DNA of 64,000 bases from an unidentified eubacterium SCB49. GTDB taxonomy: Bacteria; Bacteroidota; Bacteroidia; Flavobacteriales; Flavobacteriaceae. The stretch covers positions 176,356-240,355 of the forward strand of contig ABCO01000005.1 of NCBI GenBank assembly GCA_000170815.1, given 5' to 3'. Below the pieces are notes generated by a model. It was given only the letters and a program-made list of their open reading frames with translations, had not been told where the DNA came from and ran no database searches. Positions within the stretch are counted from its first letter, which is position 1; the number at the start of each line of letters is the position of its first letter. This document shows positions 16,684 through 25,667 of this stretch, piece by piece. A program made the translations under genes and the position numbers.

Positions 16684-18222
16684 ATGAAGGTATTTTCTTT
16701 AGATCAACTAGTAGAAGCTGACAAAATAACAGCAGCGAAACAAGCGGTTTCGTTTAATGAGTTAATGGAGCGATCTGGGACACAGATTTTTAATTGGTTT
16801 CATCAGCGTTTGCAAGGGGCACCCGTTCCTGTACATGTTTTTTGTGGTATAGGAAACAATGGAGGCTCTGGCTTAGTGGTGTCACGACTATTAATAGAAA
16901 ACGGTTATAATGTTAATACATATGTTGTTAACTACAGTGATAAAAGAACGAAAGATTTTTTAGTTAATTATGATCGCATTAAAAACGTCACAAAAAAATG
17001 GCCGTTATTAATGACATCTGAAGATGATTTTCCTACAATGTCAGAAAATGATATTGTGATTGATGCTATGTTTGGTACAGGTATTAACCGAGCTCCAGAA
17101 GGGTGGGTTAAAAAACTAATACAGTATATCAATGTTCAGCCTTGCTTTAAGTTGGCAGTAGATGTACCAAGTGGAATGTATGCAGACTCAGCAATTGATG
17201 ATATAGAGGCGGTAGTTAAAGTAAACCACACACTTACATTTCAGTCACCAAAGCTCGCTTTCTTTTTGCCTGAAACAGGAAACTTTACAGGTTATTATGA
17301 TGTGCTTGATATAGGAATAGATCGAGAATTTTTAATGACAAATCCTGGTATTGCTACTATTATTTCTAAGGCAAATGCACAGCGAATGTATAAGCAAAGA
17401 GATAAGTTTTCGCATAAAGGTACTTTTGGTCATACCTTAATTGTTGCAGGGGCTTATGGCTCTATGGGTGCAGCGATATTAAGCACTAAAGGAGCTTTTA
17501 GAATAGGAGCAGGAAAAGTAACCACTTTAGTACCAGAATGTGGATATACTATTATGCAAACAGCTGTGCCAGAAGCAATGGTTCTCACTAATGAATCTGC
17601 TAATAGTCTTACTGATATCACTTATGATTTTGAACCTACGGCAATCGCAGTTGGGATGGGAATAGGCACTCAAAAAGATACAGTAGAAGCACTGAGTTCT
17701 TTGTTTAAAAAAGCGAAGTCTTCTATCGTGATAGATGCAGATGCAATTAATTGTATTTCAGAAAATAAAGCTCTTTTAAAAGAGATTCCAGAAGGGGCTA
17801 TTTTAACGCCACATGCTGGTGAGTTGGAGAGGCTCGTTGGGTCTTGGGAAAATGATTATGATAAATTAGAAAAAGTAAAAGCATTCTCTAAAAAATATAA
17901 GGTTGTAGTTGTGGTTAAAGGCGCAAATACGATTACTGTTTTTGAAGATCACTTATACATTAATACCTCTGGGAATCCAGGAATGGCAACTGCTGGTAGT
18001 GGTGATGTTTTAAGTGGTGCAATAGCAGGTTTGTTATCTCAAGGGTATGATCCATTAACAGCTGCGATTTTTGGAGTGTATTTACACGGAAGTGCAGGTA
18101 ATATTGTATCTCAAGCAATTAGTTATGAAGGTGCTATGGCGGGCGATATAGCAGGTGCTCTTGGTGAAGCTTTTATTGAGTTGTTTAGAAAAGAAGAGCA
18201 AGCACCTGTAGAAGGAAGTTAG
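16684..18222 (+). CDS. nnr: bifunctional ADP-dependent NAD(P)H-hydrate dehydratase / NAD(P)H-hydrate epimerase
   Basis: This repair enzyme restores hydrated NAD(P)H. The 512-residue protein fuses an N-terminal YjeF-type epimerase domain (about 1-220; CGIGNNGGSGLVVSRLL, VIDAMFGTGINR) to a C-terminal ribokinase-like dehydratase domain (about 235-500; KGTFGHTLIVAGAYGSMGAA, TPHAGELERL, NPGMATAGSGDVLSGAIAGL). The usual GNNGGDG loop of the epimerase half reads GNNGGSG (57-63), with Ser62 in place of Asp. The aspartate of GSGDVL in the dehydratase half is present. The M23 peptidase gene follows after 24 bases, probably in the same transcript. Confidence 0.92.
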   Translation: MKVFSLDQLVEADKITAAKQAVSFNELMERSGTQIFNWFHQRLQGAPVPVHVFCGIGNNGGSGLVVSRLLIENGYNVNTYVVNYSDKRTKDFLVNYDRIKNVTKKWPLLMTSEDDFPTMSENDIVIDAMFGTGINRAPEGWVKKLIQYINVQPCFKLAVDVPSGMYADSAIDDIEAVVKVNHTLTFQSPKLAFFLPETGNFTGYYDVLDIGIDREFLMTNPGIATIISKANAQRMYKQRDKFSHKGTFGHTLIVAGAYGSMGAAILSTKGAFRIGAGKVTTLVPECGYTIMQTAVPEAMVLTNESANSLTDITYDFEPTAIAVGMGIGTQKDTVEALSSLFKKAKSSIVIDADAINCISENKALLKEIPEGAILTPHAGELERLVGSWENDYDKLEKVKAFSKKYKVVVVVKGANTITVFEDHLYINTSGNPGMATAGSGDVLSGAIAGLLSQGYDPLTAAIFGVYLHGSAGNIVSQAISYEGAMAGDIAGALGEAFIELFRKEEQAPVEGS

Positions 18223-18246
18223 TAATTTATTTCTTCTAAAATTTTA

Positions 18247-18771
18247 ATGAAATTGATAAAAGGTAAAAAAATTTTTGTCGGCACTTTGGTGATTTTAATA
18301 CTAGGTTTTTTAATACCAGAAAATCTTAAAATGCCCGTTGAAGGAGCCTCAAAATCTGATTATAATACCAATTCTTTTTGGTTTTATCCTTGGGGGCAAT
18401 CGGGAACTCACAAAGGGGTTGATGTTTTTGCCAGAAAAGGAACAACGATTAATGCCTCAACTCCTGGTGTTGTGTTGTATGCGGGTAACATAAGGGTAGG
18501 CGGAAATGTTGCTATTGTACTTGGACCAAAATGGAGACTCCATTATTATGCGCACATGGATGAAGTAAAAACAGCTTCTTTTTCTTTGGTTGGCAGTGAA
18601 ACTATATTGGGAACTGTTGGCACATCGGGTAATGCAAAAGGAAAACCTCCACACTTGCACTATTCAATACTTACTTTAATCCCTTATGTATGGCGCATTG
18701 ATTCTGATGAGCAAGGATGGAAAAAGATGTTTTACTTAAATCCTATTAAGTATTTTGAAATGAGAAACTAG
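18247..18771 (+). CDS. M23 family metallopeptidase
   Basis: A 174-residue membrane-anchored or secreted protein with an N-terminal hydrophobic segment (about 8-24). The zinc-site motifs of LytM/M23 endopeptidases are present: H55-KGV-D59 and H136-L-H138. Intervening GVVLYAG and YYAHMD stretches are typical. These enzymes cut peptide cross-links in peptidoglycan or act as regulators of amidases when inactive; here the zinc ligands appear intact. There is no long N-terminal coiled coil, so it is a minimal single-domain peptidase. It follows nnr closely. Confidence 0.9.
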   Translation: MKLIKGKKIFVGTLVILILGFLIPENLKMPVEGASKSDYNTNSFWFYPWGQSGTHKGVDVFARKGTTINASTPGVVLYAGNIRVGGNVAIVLGPKWRLHYYAHMDEVKTASFSLVGSETILGTVGTSGNAKGKPPHLHYSILTLIPYVWRIDSDEQGWKKMFYLNPIKYFEMRN

Positions 18772-18772
18772 C

Positions 18773-18814
18773 AAAAAAAAATCGTCCAAAATATACATTT
18801 GGACGATTTTTTTA
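18773..18814. terminator. bidirectional Rho-independent terminator
   Basis: Arms ATCGTCCAAA (18781-18790) and TTTGGACGAT (18798-18807) form a perfect 10-bp stem, flanked by A and T runs. It serves the nnr-M23 unit and the convergent TlpA-like gene. Confidence 0.9.
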
Positions 18815-18833
18815 TTGGTGTGATTTCCGAAGC

Positions 18834-19868
18834 TTATAATAATCCGTCAAACAGAGTTCTTATTTTATCGCTACTCGGCCTAGGTGCATTTGCATCAACT
18901 ACTTTACCTTCTTTATCTACTAAGATAAAACGAGGAATTCCATTTATTCTGTAATCTCTAATAAATTTAGATTTCCATCCTTTAGGCGCATAAATTTGAA
19001 TACCACCTAAATCTTTATCTGCAACCATGGCTTTCCAGTCTGCTTTTGCTTTGTCCCAAGAACCACCGTGTGACCTGTCATCATCTATAGACAGACTCAC
19101 AAAGGCAATGTCTTTATCTTCATAATCGTGCTCAAGTTGTTTTAGACTTGGGATTTCTGCTTTACAAGGTGCGCACCAAGTAGCCCAAACATCAATGTAA
19201 ACAAATTTTCCTTTTAAATCTGAAAGTGACGTTGTTCCACCTTTAAAGTTTTCGTAGTCATTAAAAGTAGGAGATACTTTTCCTGCAGGGAAATCCTTTT
19301 TTAGTGCAATAACTTCACCATAATACCCTTTTAATGATTTCATCAAACCATCAAGATCTTGTTTGTTTATTCTTGTGAGCATGGTGTCAACTTCTTTTTT
19401 ACTATCCATAAACGCAAGGACCTCATCTTTTAAATCGATTATTTTTGCATCAAGTCCAGCTTCATCAAGTGCATCAAACTCTTGATCACTAAATAGTTTT
19501 TCTTCAAAAAGTGCTTTTTCAGCTAGATAGTTACTGTTTTCAGAACCTAAACCAGAATATTTAATAGTCTCGTCAAATTGTTCTGTGTCTATAGTCATTG
19601 CTATTTCATACCCATTTCTTAAAAATATAGGAGAGCTTTCATTAGAATCACTAAAATAATAAATGCCAGGTGTTACGGTAAGCGTGTCGCTAAAAGTTCC
19701 GTCAGCATTCACTGCTATTTCTTTATTAAATCCGCGATTTGCAATTCTAATAGTGTCAGATTTTTTATTTGTAATCTTACCAGAGAATGTAACATAATCA
19801 TTCATTTTTTTCTCTTCTGTGCAAGCTACTATTGTGATTGCAGAAAGGAGTAATAGTAGTTTTTTCAT
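18834..19868 (-). CDS. TlpA-like thiol-disulfide oxidoreductase lipoprotein
   Basis: The 344-residue protein begins with a lipoprotein signal (MKKLLLLLSAITIVAC, Cys16 lipidation site). A beta-rich N-terminal domain of DUF4369 type (about 22-115) comes next, then a helical linker, then a thioredoxin-like domain whose active site is W-C232-AP-C235 within DVWATWCAPCKAEIPSL. It should act in the periplasm as a thiol reductant, anchored to a membrane. Bacteroidota carry many paralogues and the physiological substrate cannot be read from the sequence. It is monocistronic with its own promoter. Confidence 0.9.
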   Translation of the reverse strand: MKKLLLLLSAITIVACTEEKKMNDYVTFSGKITNKKSDTIRIANRGFNKEIAVNADGTFSDTLTVTPGIYYFSDSNESSPIFLRNGYEIAMTIDTEQFDETIKYSGLGSENSNYLAEKALFEEKLFSDQEFDALDEAGLDAKIIDLKDEVLAFMDSKKEVDTMLTRINKQDLDGLMKSLKGYYGEVIALKKDFPAGKVSPTFNDYENFKGGTTSLSDLKGKFVYIDVWATWCAPCKAEIPSLKQLEHDYEDKDIAFVSLSIDDDRSHGGSWDKAKADWKAMVADKDLGGIQIYAPKGWKSKFIRDYRINGIPRFILVDKEGKVVDANAPRPSSDKIRTLFDGLL

Positions 19869-19891
19869 GGGATGTTTTTTTTAATGTGTTG

Positions 19892-19920
19892 CAAAGTTAA
19901 AAGGAATCAAGTCACTACAA
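19892..19920 (-). promoter_or_regulatory. Bacteroidota promoter of the TlpA-like gene (TTG-N18-TAACTTTG)
   Basis: On the minus strand TTG (19918-19920) is followed after 18 bases by TAACTTTG (19892-19899), a full -7 match. It ends about 23 bases from the start codon. Confidence 0.6.
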
Positions 19921-19962
19921 TAAATTTAGGAAAACCTTAACTAGAATCGTATTTTTACAAAG

Positions 19963-19970
19963 TAGATTTG
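19963..19970 (+). promoter_or_regulatory. -7 box (TAGATTTG) directly upstream of hutH
   Basis: An exact TAnnTTTG octamer that ends only 7 bases before the hutH start codon, which would give a leaderless or nearly leaderless mRNA. No ideal -33 TTG is present, so the assignment depends on the -7 match and its position. Confidence 0.45.
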
Positions 19971-19977
19971 AAAATAT

Positions 19978-21486
19978 ATGAGAGACACACATTACATTAG
20001 TACGCAGCTTTTAGACTTATCATTATTAAAAGATATTATAGAGAATGATAAAAGACTTGAGTTGTCTGAAGAGGCAGTTGCAAAAATTAATAAAGCACAT
20101 ACTTATTTACAGAATAAGATAAAAAATAGTGACACACCTATTTATGGTATTAATACAGGATTTGGTTCTTTGTGTGATGTTGAGATTTCTTCAGAAAACC
20201 TATCGCAATTACAAGAAAACCTAGTAATGTCTCATGCCTGCGGAACAGGAGAGAAAGTGCCAAAAAAGATAGTAAAGTTAATGTTGTTGCTTAAAATTCA
20301 GTCTTTAAGTTATGGGCATAGTGGTGTGCAGTTAGTAACGGTACAGCGCTTGGTAGATTTTTATAATAACAATATTTTACCTGTTATTTACACACAAGGT
20401 AGTCTAGGTGCTTCTGGAGATTTGGCTCCTTTAGCACATTTAGCATTGCCTCTTTTGGGAAAAGGAGAGGTGTATGATGGAGATACTATTGTTGCTTCAG
20501 AAACAGTCTTGAAAAATCACGATTGGCAACCCATAACATTACTTGCAAAAGAAGGGTTAGCATTGTTAAATGGTACGCAGTTTATGAGCGCTTATGGTGT
20601 GTATTGTCTACTTAAGAGTTATAAAATGTCTTACTTAGCAGATTTAATTGGAGCACTTTCAATAGATGCTTTTGATTGTAATATGAGTCCTTTTAATGCT
20701 TTGGTGCATTTGGTGCGACCTCATAGAGGGCAGGTTAAAACGGCAGAGAATATTAATGAAATTTTAACCGATAGTGAGATAGGTGCTTCTGTAAACAAAA
20801 AAGTACAAGATCCTTACTCTTTTAGGTGTATTCCACAAGTGCATGGTGCAACGAAAGACACCTTGAATTTTGTACATAAAACAGTAAAAACAGAAATTAA
20901 TAGTGTAACAGACAATCCTAACATATTTGTAGGAGAGGATTTAATTATTTCTGGCGGAAATTTTCATGGACAACCCCTTGCGCTAGCCTTTGATTATTTG
21001 GGTGTCGCTATGGCAGAACTAGGGAATATTTCAGAAAGAAGAACATATCAACTAGTTTCTGGATTGAGAGATTTACCTGCGTTTTTAGTGAATAATCCAG
21101 GTTTAAATAGTGGCTTTATGATTCCGCAATATACTGCAGCTAGTATTGTGAGTCAAAATAAACAACTTTGTACTCCAGCATCTGTAGATTCTATTGTGTC
21201 TTCAAATGGGCAAGAAGATCACGTGAGTATGGGGGCAAATGGGGCGACTAAATTATTACGTATTGTAGATAATATAGAAACCATATTAGCGATAGAATTA
21301 ATGAATGCGTCTCAGGCTATCGAGTTTAGAAGGCCTAAAAAAACATCGTTGTTGTTAGAATCTTTATTAGAATCATATAGAGACTCGGTTCCTTTTGTAG
21401 AAGAAGATAGGTTGTTGGCAAATGACATCCATGCTTCTGTTGCTTTTTTACAGAGTTTTTCTGTTGATGGAGATTTGATGTTTTAA
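19978..21486 (+). CDS. hutH: histidine ammonia-lyase
   Basis: HutH removes ammonia from L-histidine to give urocanate, the first step of histidine catabolism. The 502-residue length is standard. The Ala145-Ser146-Gly147 triad in GSLGASGDLAPLAH forms the MIO cofactor, and YGINTGFGSL (56-65) is the conserved tyrosine loop. HutU, HutI and HutG are not adjacent, so the rest of the pathway must be elsewhere. A small secreted-protein gene begins 4 bases after the stop and is likely co-transcribed. Confidence 0.96.
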   Translation: MRDTHYISTQLLDLSLLKDIIENDKRLELSEEAVAKINKAHTYLQNKIKNSDTPIYGINTGFGSLCDVEISSENLSQLQENLVMSHACGTGEKVPKKIVKLMLLLKIQSLSYGHSGVQLVTVQRLVDFYNNNILPVIYTQGSLGASGDLAPLAHLALPLLGKGEVYDGDTIVASETVLKNHDWQPITLLAKEGLALLNGTQFMSAYGVYCLLKSYKMSYLADLIGALSIDAFDCNMSPFNALVHLVRPHRGQVKTAENINEILTDSEIGASVNKKVQDPYSFRCIPQVHGATKDTLNFVHKTVKTEINSVTDNPNIFVGEDLIISGGNFHGQPLALAFDYLGVAMAELGNISERRTYQLVSGLRDLPAFLVNNPGLNSGFMIPQYTAASIVSQNKQLCTPASVDSIVSSNGQEDHVSMGANGATKLLRIVDNIETILAIELMNASQAIEFRRPKKTSLLLESLLESYRDSVPFVEEDRLLANDIHASVAFLQSFSVDGDLMF

Positions 21487-21490
21487 AACT

Positions 21491-22372
21491 ATGAAAAATA
21501 TTACTTGCTTAATTGTTATTTTCTTTAGTGTTGTTTTAAATGCACAAGAATATACCCCTATGCTTGCTGAGGTAAATGAATGGCATTTTACTACTTGTTA
21601 TGAAGGAGTTTGTAACGAAGATGTGTACTATACTGACGGTACTATGAAGGTGGAGGGTAATTTATATAAAGTTTTAGATGGCTATCATTATATTTCAAGG
21701 GAGTTTTTGTTAAGAGAAGATCTCGCAAATAAGCAAGTTTATTTAGCAACAATAATTGGTGGTGTATTTAGAGAGTATTTGCTCTACGATTTTTCTTTAG
21801 AAATAGGTGAGGAGTTTGAAATGATTAATCCTGTTTCGCCATTTCCAGAAAATGGAGGAATGTTTACTTTAATCGAAACTGAAATGTTAGAACTTGCAGA
21901 TGGTAACTTGTATAAACATTTTTATTTCTCGCCATCTTTAGGGAATACTATAAGTACTTGGGATGCTGTTTGGGTAGAAGGGCTTGGCTCTTTATCATTA
22001 CCTAATGCTCCTGGAGGAAACCCATCTACAAATAGTGCTGGTCGTGTAAGTTGTGCATTTAGAAATGGTAATAGTTTTTATGCAGACTTTGATATTGTAG
22101 AGGATTGTACGCCAACAATTCTAGATGTAGGCGAGGTGTTTACTAATACCAATTTTTTGATAATTAATGAACAAGATAAATTGTCAATTAAGAGTAGTAA
22201 GGAAATAATTGAGTATCAGTTGTTTGATCTTGGGGGTAAAGAGATTTTGTATAAAGATGTAAAGCAGTTGTTTGAAACAAGTGTTGATACAGCCCATTTA
22301 AAACAGGGTGTTTATTTTTTAAAAGTAAAGGGCGAATCTTTTGTTAAGGTGAAAAAAGTAATCGTTTATTAA
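21491..22372 (+). CDS. secreted protein of unknown function with T9SS type A sorting domain
   Basis: The 293-residue protein has a signal peptide (1-18, VVLNAQ end) and a central domain with several cysteines (CYEGVCNEDVYY near 38) but no recognised enzyme motif. Its C-terminal part of about 75 residues (IINEQDKLSIKSSKEIIEYQLFD split by turns, then GVYFLKVKGE and KKVIVY) is a type A sorting domain. It should be exported by T9SS and released or attached at the surface. It follows hutH by 4 bases. Its stop codon overlaps the stop of the convergent gene. Confidence 0.8.
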   Translation: MKNITCLIVIFFSVVLNAQEYTPMLAEVNEWHFTTCYEGVCNEDVYYTDGTMKVEGNLYKVLDGYHYISREFLLREDLANKQVYLATIIGGVFREYLLYDFSLEIGEEFEMINPVSPFPENGGMFTLIETEMLELADGNLYKHFYFSPSLGNTISTWDAVWVEGLGSLSLPNAPGGNPSTNSAGRVSCAFRNGNSFYADFDIVEDCTPTILDVGEVFTNTNFLIINEQDKLSIKSSKEIIEYQLFDLGGKEILYKDVKQLFETSVDTAHLKQGVYFLKVKGESFVKVKKVIVY

Positions 22373-22731
22373 ACATTTAGTATTTTATCTGTCCAAGAAA
22401 CAGCCTTTTCGATTGTGCTAAAAACTTCAAAAGGTATTTCTGTAAAATTGCTTTCAAAATTAGCACTAGCAATTGCTATTTCGTTGTTAGATACAACAGC
22501 GTATCCTTTTATGTTTTTAGAATAAATACTATAAACATTTGGATCAACGGAATAAGAATTAATTCTATTTGAGATATAAACAAAATATCTATCTTTAAAG
22601 TGGTCTAATGCTAATTCGTTAAGAACTTTACTATTCTCTTTTGTCATACTTACACCTGTATTTACTGTAGCGATCATATAGTTTTGAGAAAAAATGATCT
22701 CGCAAAAAGGTAATATTGTAGTTGTGGGCAT
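22369..22731 (-). CDS. small conserved protein of unknown function, STAS-like
   Basis: About 120 residues starting MPTTTILPFCEIIF. An upstream TTG would add five residues but the ATG is the better start. The pattern of strand, helix (SKVLNELALDHFKDR), strand (YFVYISNR), YSIYSKN, IAIAS and final helix (STIEKAVSWTDKIL) resembles the SpoIIAA/STAS-like small proteins found in Bacteroidota. No catalytic motif is visible. It is convergent with the T9SS gene, and the two stop codons share bases. Confidence 0.65.
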   Translation of the reverse strand: MPTTTILPFCEIIFSQNYMIATVNTGVSMTKENSKVLNELALDHFKDRYFVYISNRINSYSVDPNVYSIYSKNIKGYAVVSNNEIAIASANFESNFTEIPFEVFSTIEKAVSWTDKILNV

Positions 22732-22796
22732 TTTTAGGAGGAGCAAATGGTTAAGATATAGCCTTAGCTTTAAATTGTTTGTCTTTAAAGATAAAA

Positions 22797-22828
22797 AAAA
22801 CCACTTAAAAATGCTTTTAAGTGGTTTT
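22797..22828. terminator. Rho-independent terminator of clpC
   Basis: CCACTTAAAA (22801-22810) pairs with TTTTAAGTGG (22815-22824), extended by flanking A and T runs. On the minus strand the stem is followed by a run of T, ending clpC; it can also work on the plus strand. Confidence 0.85.
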
Positions 22829-22843
22829 TAAATTAAAATTTAA

Positions 22844-25405
22844 TTAAGATTCGGTAGTTTTTTTACTTTTCTTAATTTTAATTGTTAATTCTTCTGTTTT
22901 ATCATCGAGGTCCATTGTTATGGTATCTCCTTCTTCTAAGTTAGAATTAATTATTTCTTCGGCTAAACTGTCTTCAATGTACTTCTGTATAGCACGTTTA
23001 AGTGGTCTTGCACCGTAATCTTTATCAAAGCCTTTGTCAGCAATGTAGTCCTTTGCTTTGCTTGTCAAATTAAGAGTATAACCCAAGTCACTAATGCGTA
23101 CTAGAAGTTTGTCAAGTTCAATGTCAATAATTTTATGAATGTCTTCGCGTTCTAGTGCGTTAAATACTACAACGTCATCCACACGATTTAAAAATTCTGG
23201 AGCAAAAGCTTTCTTAAGGGCTTGCTCAATTACAGATTTTGCATTTGCATCTGCCTGATTCATTTTTGCTGAAGTTCCAAAACCAACGCCTTGTCCAAAA
23301 TCTTTTAATTTACGAGCTCCAATGTTTGAAGTCATAATAATTATAGTGTTTCTGAAATCAATTTTACGTCCTAAACTATCTGTAATGTGCCCGTCGTCTA
23401 GTACTTGTAGTAAGATGTTAAATACATCTGGGTGTGCTTTTTCTATTTCATCAAGCAATATTACTGCATAAGGTTTGCGACGTACTTTTTCTGTTAATTG
23501 CCCACCTTCTTCATAGCCTACATATCCTGGAGGTGCTCCTACAAGTCTTGAAATTGAAAATTTCTCCATGTATTCACTCATGTCTATACGAACAAGAGCT
23601 GTATCACTGTCAAAAAGTTGTTTTGCTAACACTTTTGCAAGTTGCGTTTTACCCACCCCGGTTTGTCCTAAAAAGATAAACGATCCAATAGGTTTATTAG
23701 GATCTTTAAGTCCAGCTCTGTTACGTTGTATCGCTTTGGTAACCTTGCTTACCGCTTCATCTTGCCCAATTACTTTACCTTTTATAAGTGTAGGTAATTG
23801 TGAAAGTTTATTGCTTTCTGTTTGTGCAATTCTATTTACAGGAATACCTGTCATCATAGATACAACCTCTGCAACCTCAGATTCACCCACTTTTTCGCGA
23901 TGTAGTTTAGATTCTTCTTCCCAACGTTCTTGTTCAATGGCAAGTTCTTTTTCTAAGTTCTTTTCATCATCACGAAGCTTTGCTGCCTCTTCGTATTTTT
24001 GTTTTTTTACGACTGCATTTTTGTTTTCTCTTACGGCTTCAAGCTCAGTTTCAAGTTTTAATATTTTTTCAGGAACATTAATATTTGTGATATGAACACG
24101 AGACCCAGCTTCATCTAGAGCATCAATTGCTTTATCTGGTAAAAAACGCTCTGTCATATATCTATTGGTAAGATTAACACAAGCTTCAAGTGCATCGTCT
24201 GTGTAAGTAACATTATGATGAGACTCGTACTTATCTTTAATGTTATTTAATATTTCAATAGTTTCTTCAACAGAAGTAGGTTCTACGATTACTTTTTGAA
24301 ATCTTCTTTCTAGCGCTCCGTCTTTTTCAATATATTGTCTATACTCATCAAGCGTAGTGGCACCTATACATTGTATTTCGCCTCTTGCTAAAGCTGGTTT
24401 AAACATGTTAGAAGCATCAAGAGAGCCGGTAGCTCCTCCAGCACCAACAATGGTGTGTATTTCATCAATAAAAAGAATAATGTCATCATTCTTTTCAAGC
24501 TCGTTCATTACGGCCTTCATTCTTTCTTCAAACTGCCCACGGTATTTTGTTCCAGCAACAATACTAGCAAGGTCTAAAGTAACAACACGTTTGTCATAAA
24601 GAATTCTAGATACTTTGCGTTGCACTATACGTAGCGCAAGTCCTTCTGCGATGGCAGATTTACCAACACCAGGTTCACCAATTAGAAGCGGATTGTTTTT
24701 CTTTCTTCTACTTAAAATTTGTGATACACGTTGTATTTCTTTCTCACGCCCAACTACAGGATCAAGTTTCCCTTCATCTGCCATTGCGGTTAAGTCTCTA
24801 CCGAAATTATCTAAAACTGGAGTTTTGGATTTTTTATTACTTTTTGGCGTACTAGGTGTACCCCCAAAAACATTTTCGTTCTCATTTTCTTCTGAACCTC
24901 TATTTTCATCCTCATTCGGAAATGATTCTGAAGATGGGCTGTCTATGTAGTCTTCATCGTTTGCCATCATTACTTTAAATTGGTCCTTTACACCATCATA
25001 ATCAACTTTCATTTTGTTGAGAAGTTTAGTGGTAGGGTCGTTTTCGTTACGTAAAATACAGAGTAATAAGTGTGCTGTGTTAATCGATGTACTCTGAAAT
25101 AATTTAGCTTCCAGAAATGTCGTTTTTAAAGCACGCTCTGCTTGTCTTGTTAAATGTAGGTTTTTCTTATCGTTAGTTGCTATTCCAGGAATTGGATTTG
25201 CAGGGCTAAGAATTTCTACTTTTCGTCTTAAATGGCTTAGGTCTATTTCTAATGCATTTAAGATGGTTACAGCTTTGCCGTCACCATCGCGTAATAGGCC
25301 TAACATTAAATGCTCAGTGCCAATAAAATCGTGACCTAAGCGCAATGCTTCTTCTTTACTGTATGCAATTACGTCTTTTACTCTTGGGGAAAAATTATCA
25401 TCCAT
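22844..25405 (-). CDS. clpC: ATP-dependent Clp protease ATP-binding subunit ClpC
   Basis: ClpC is the Hsp100 unfoldase that feeds proteins to ClpP. The 853-residue protein starts at MDDNFSPRVKDVIAYSKEEA. The open frame extends 37 codons upstream, but that sequence is not ClpC-like. Domain order: two ClpN repeats (about 1-145), an acidic linker, AAA1 (GEPGVGKSAIAEG; DEIHTIVGAG), a UVR-containing middle region (QKYEEAAKLRDDEKNLEKEL) and AAA2 (GQTGVGKTQLAK; LLDEIEKAH), then the C-terminal D2-small domain. It is divergent from gyrA and monocistronic. Confidence 0.96.
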   Translation of the reverse strand: MDDNFSPRVKDVIAYSKEEALRLGHDFIGTEHLMLGLLRDGDGKAVTILNALEIDLSHLRRKVEILSPANPIPGIATNDKKNLHLTRQAERALKTTFLEAKLFQSTSINTAHLLLCILRNENDPTTKLLNKMKVDYDGVKDQFKVMMANDEDYIDSPSSESFPNEDENRGSEENENENVFGGTPSTPKSNKKSKTPVLDNFGRDLTAMADEGKLDPVVGREKEIQRVSQILSRRKKNNPLLIGEPGVGKSAIAEGLALRIVQRKVSRILYDKRVVTLDLASIVAGTKYRGQFEERMKAVMNELEKNDDIILFIDEIHTIVGAGGATGSLDASNMFKPALARGEIQCIGATTLDEYRQYIEKDGALERRFQKVIVEPTSVEETIEILNNIKDKYESHHNVTYTDDALEACVNLTNRYMTERFLPDKAIDALDEAGSRVHITNINVPEKILKLETELEAVRENKNAVVKKQKYEEAAKLRDDEKNLEKELAIEQERWEEESKLHREKVGESEVAEVVSMMTGIPVNRIAQTESNKLSQLPTLIKGKVIGQDEAVSKVTKAIQRNRAGLKDPNKPIGSFIFLGQTGVGKTQLAKVLAKQLFDSDTALVRIDMSEYMEKFSISRLVGAPPGYVGYEEGGQLTEKVRRKPYAVILLDEIEKAHPDVFNILLQVLDDGHITDSLGRKIDFRNTIIIMTSNIGARKLKDFGQGVGFGTSAKMNQADANAKSVIEQALKKAFAPEFLNRVDDVVVFNALEREDIHKIIDIELDKLLVRISDLGYTLNLTSKAKDYIADKGFDKDYGARPLKRAIQKYIEDSLAEEIINSNLEEGDTITMDLDDKTEELTIKIKKSKKTTES

Positions 25406-25667
25406 AGCTATCGTGTCCTTTCGTCTAAAAATAGTAAATATTACTCTATATGAGCAATAATTATGCCTCCTTGTGAAGCTAGGAAGTAAAATGACAAAAA
25501 AAACGACGATATACAAAAGTTATGACAGCATAGTTATTAACGAATAGAGGGTGGTTTTTTGTTAATAAAAACGTTGAAAACAGACCACTAAACCCCTTCT
25601 TATACCCTCAAATTACTGTATATTGCTTCTCTGTTATAATAACTATAAAAATAAAGAAAATTAGAAT

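Noticed and set aside
22732..22746. TTG start adding five residues to the STAS-like protein
   Set aside because: An ATG follows directly and no sequence signal supports TTG.
25406..25516. Upstream extension of clpC (37 codons)
   Set aside because: The added residues do not resemble ClpC, and MDDNFSPRVKDVI is the recognised start.
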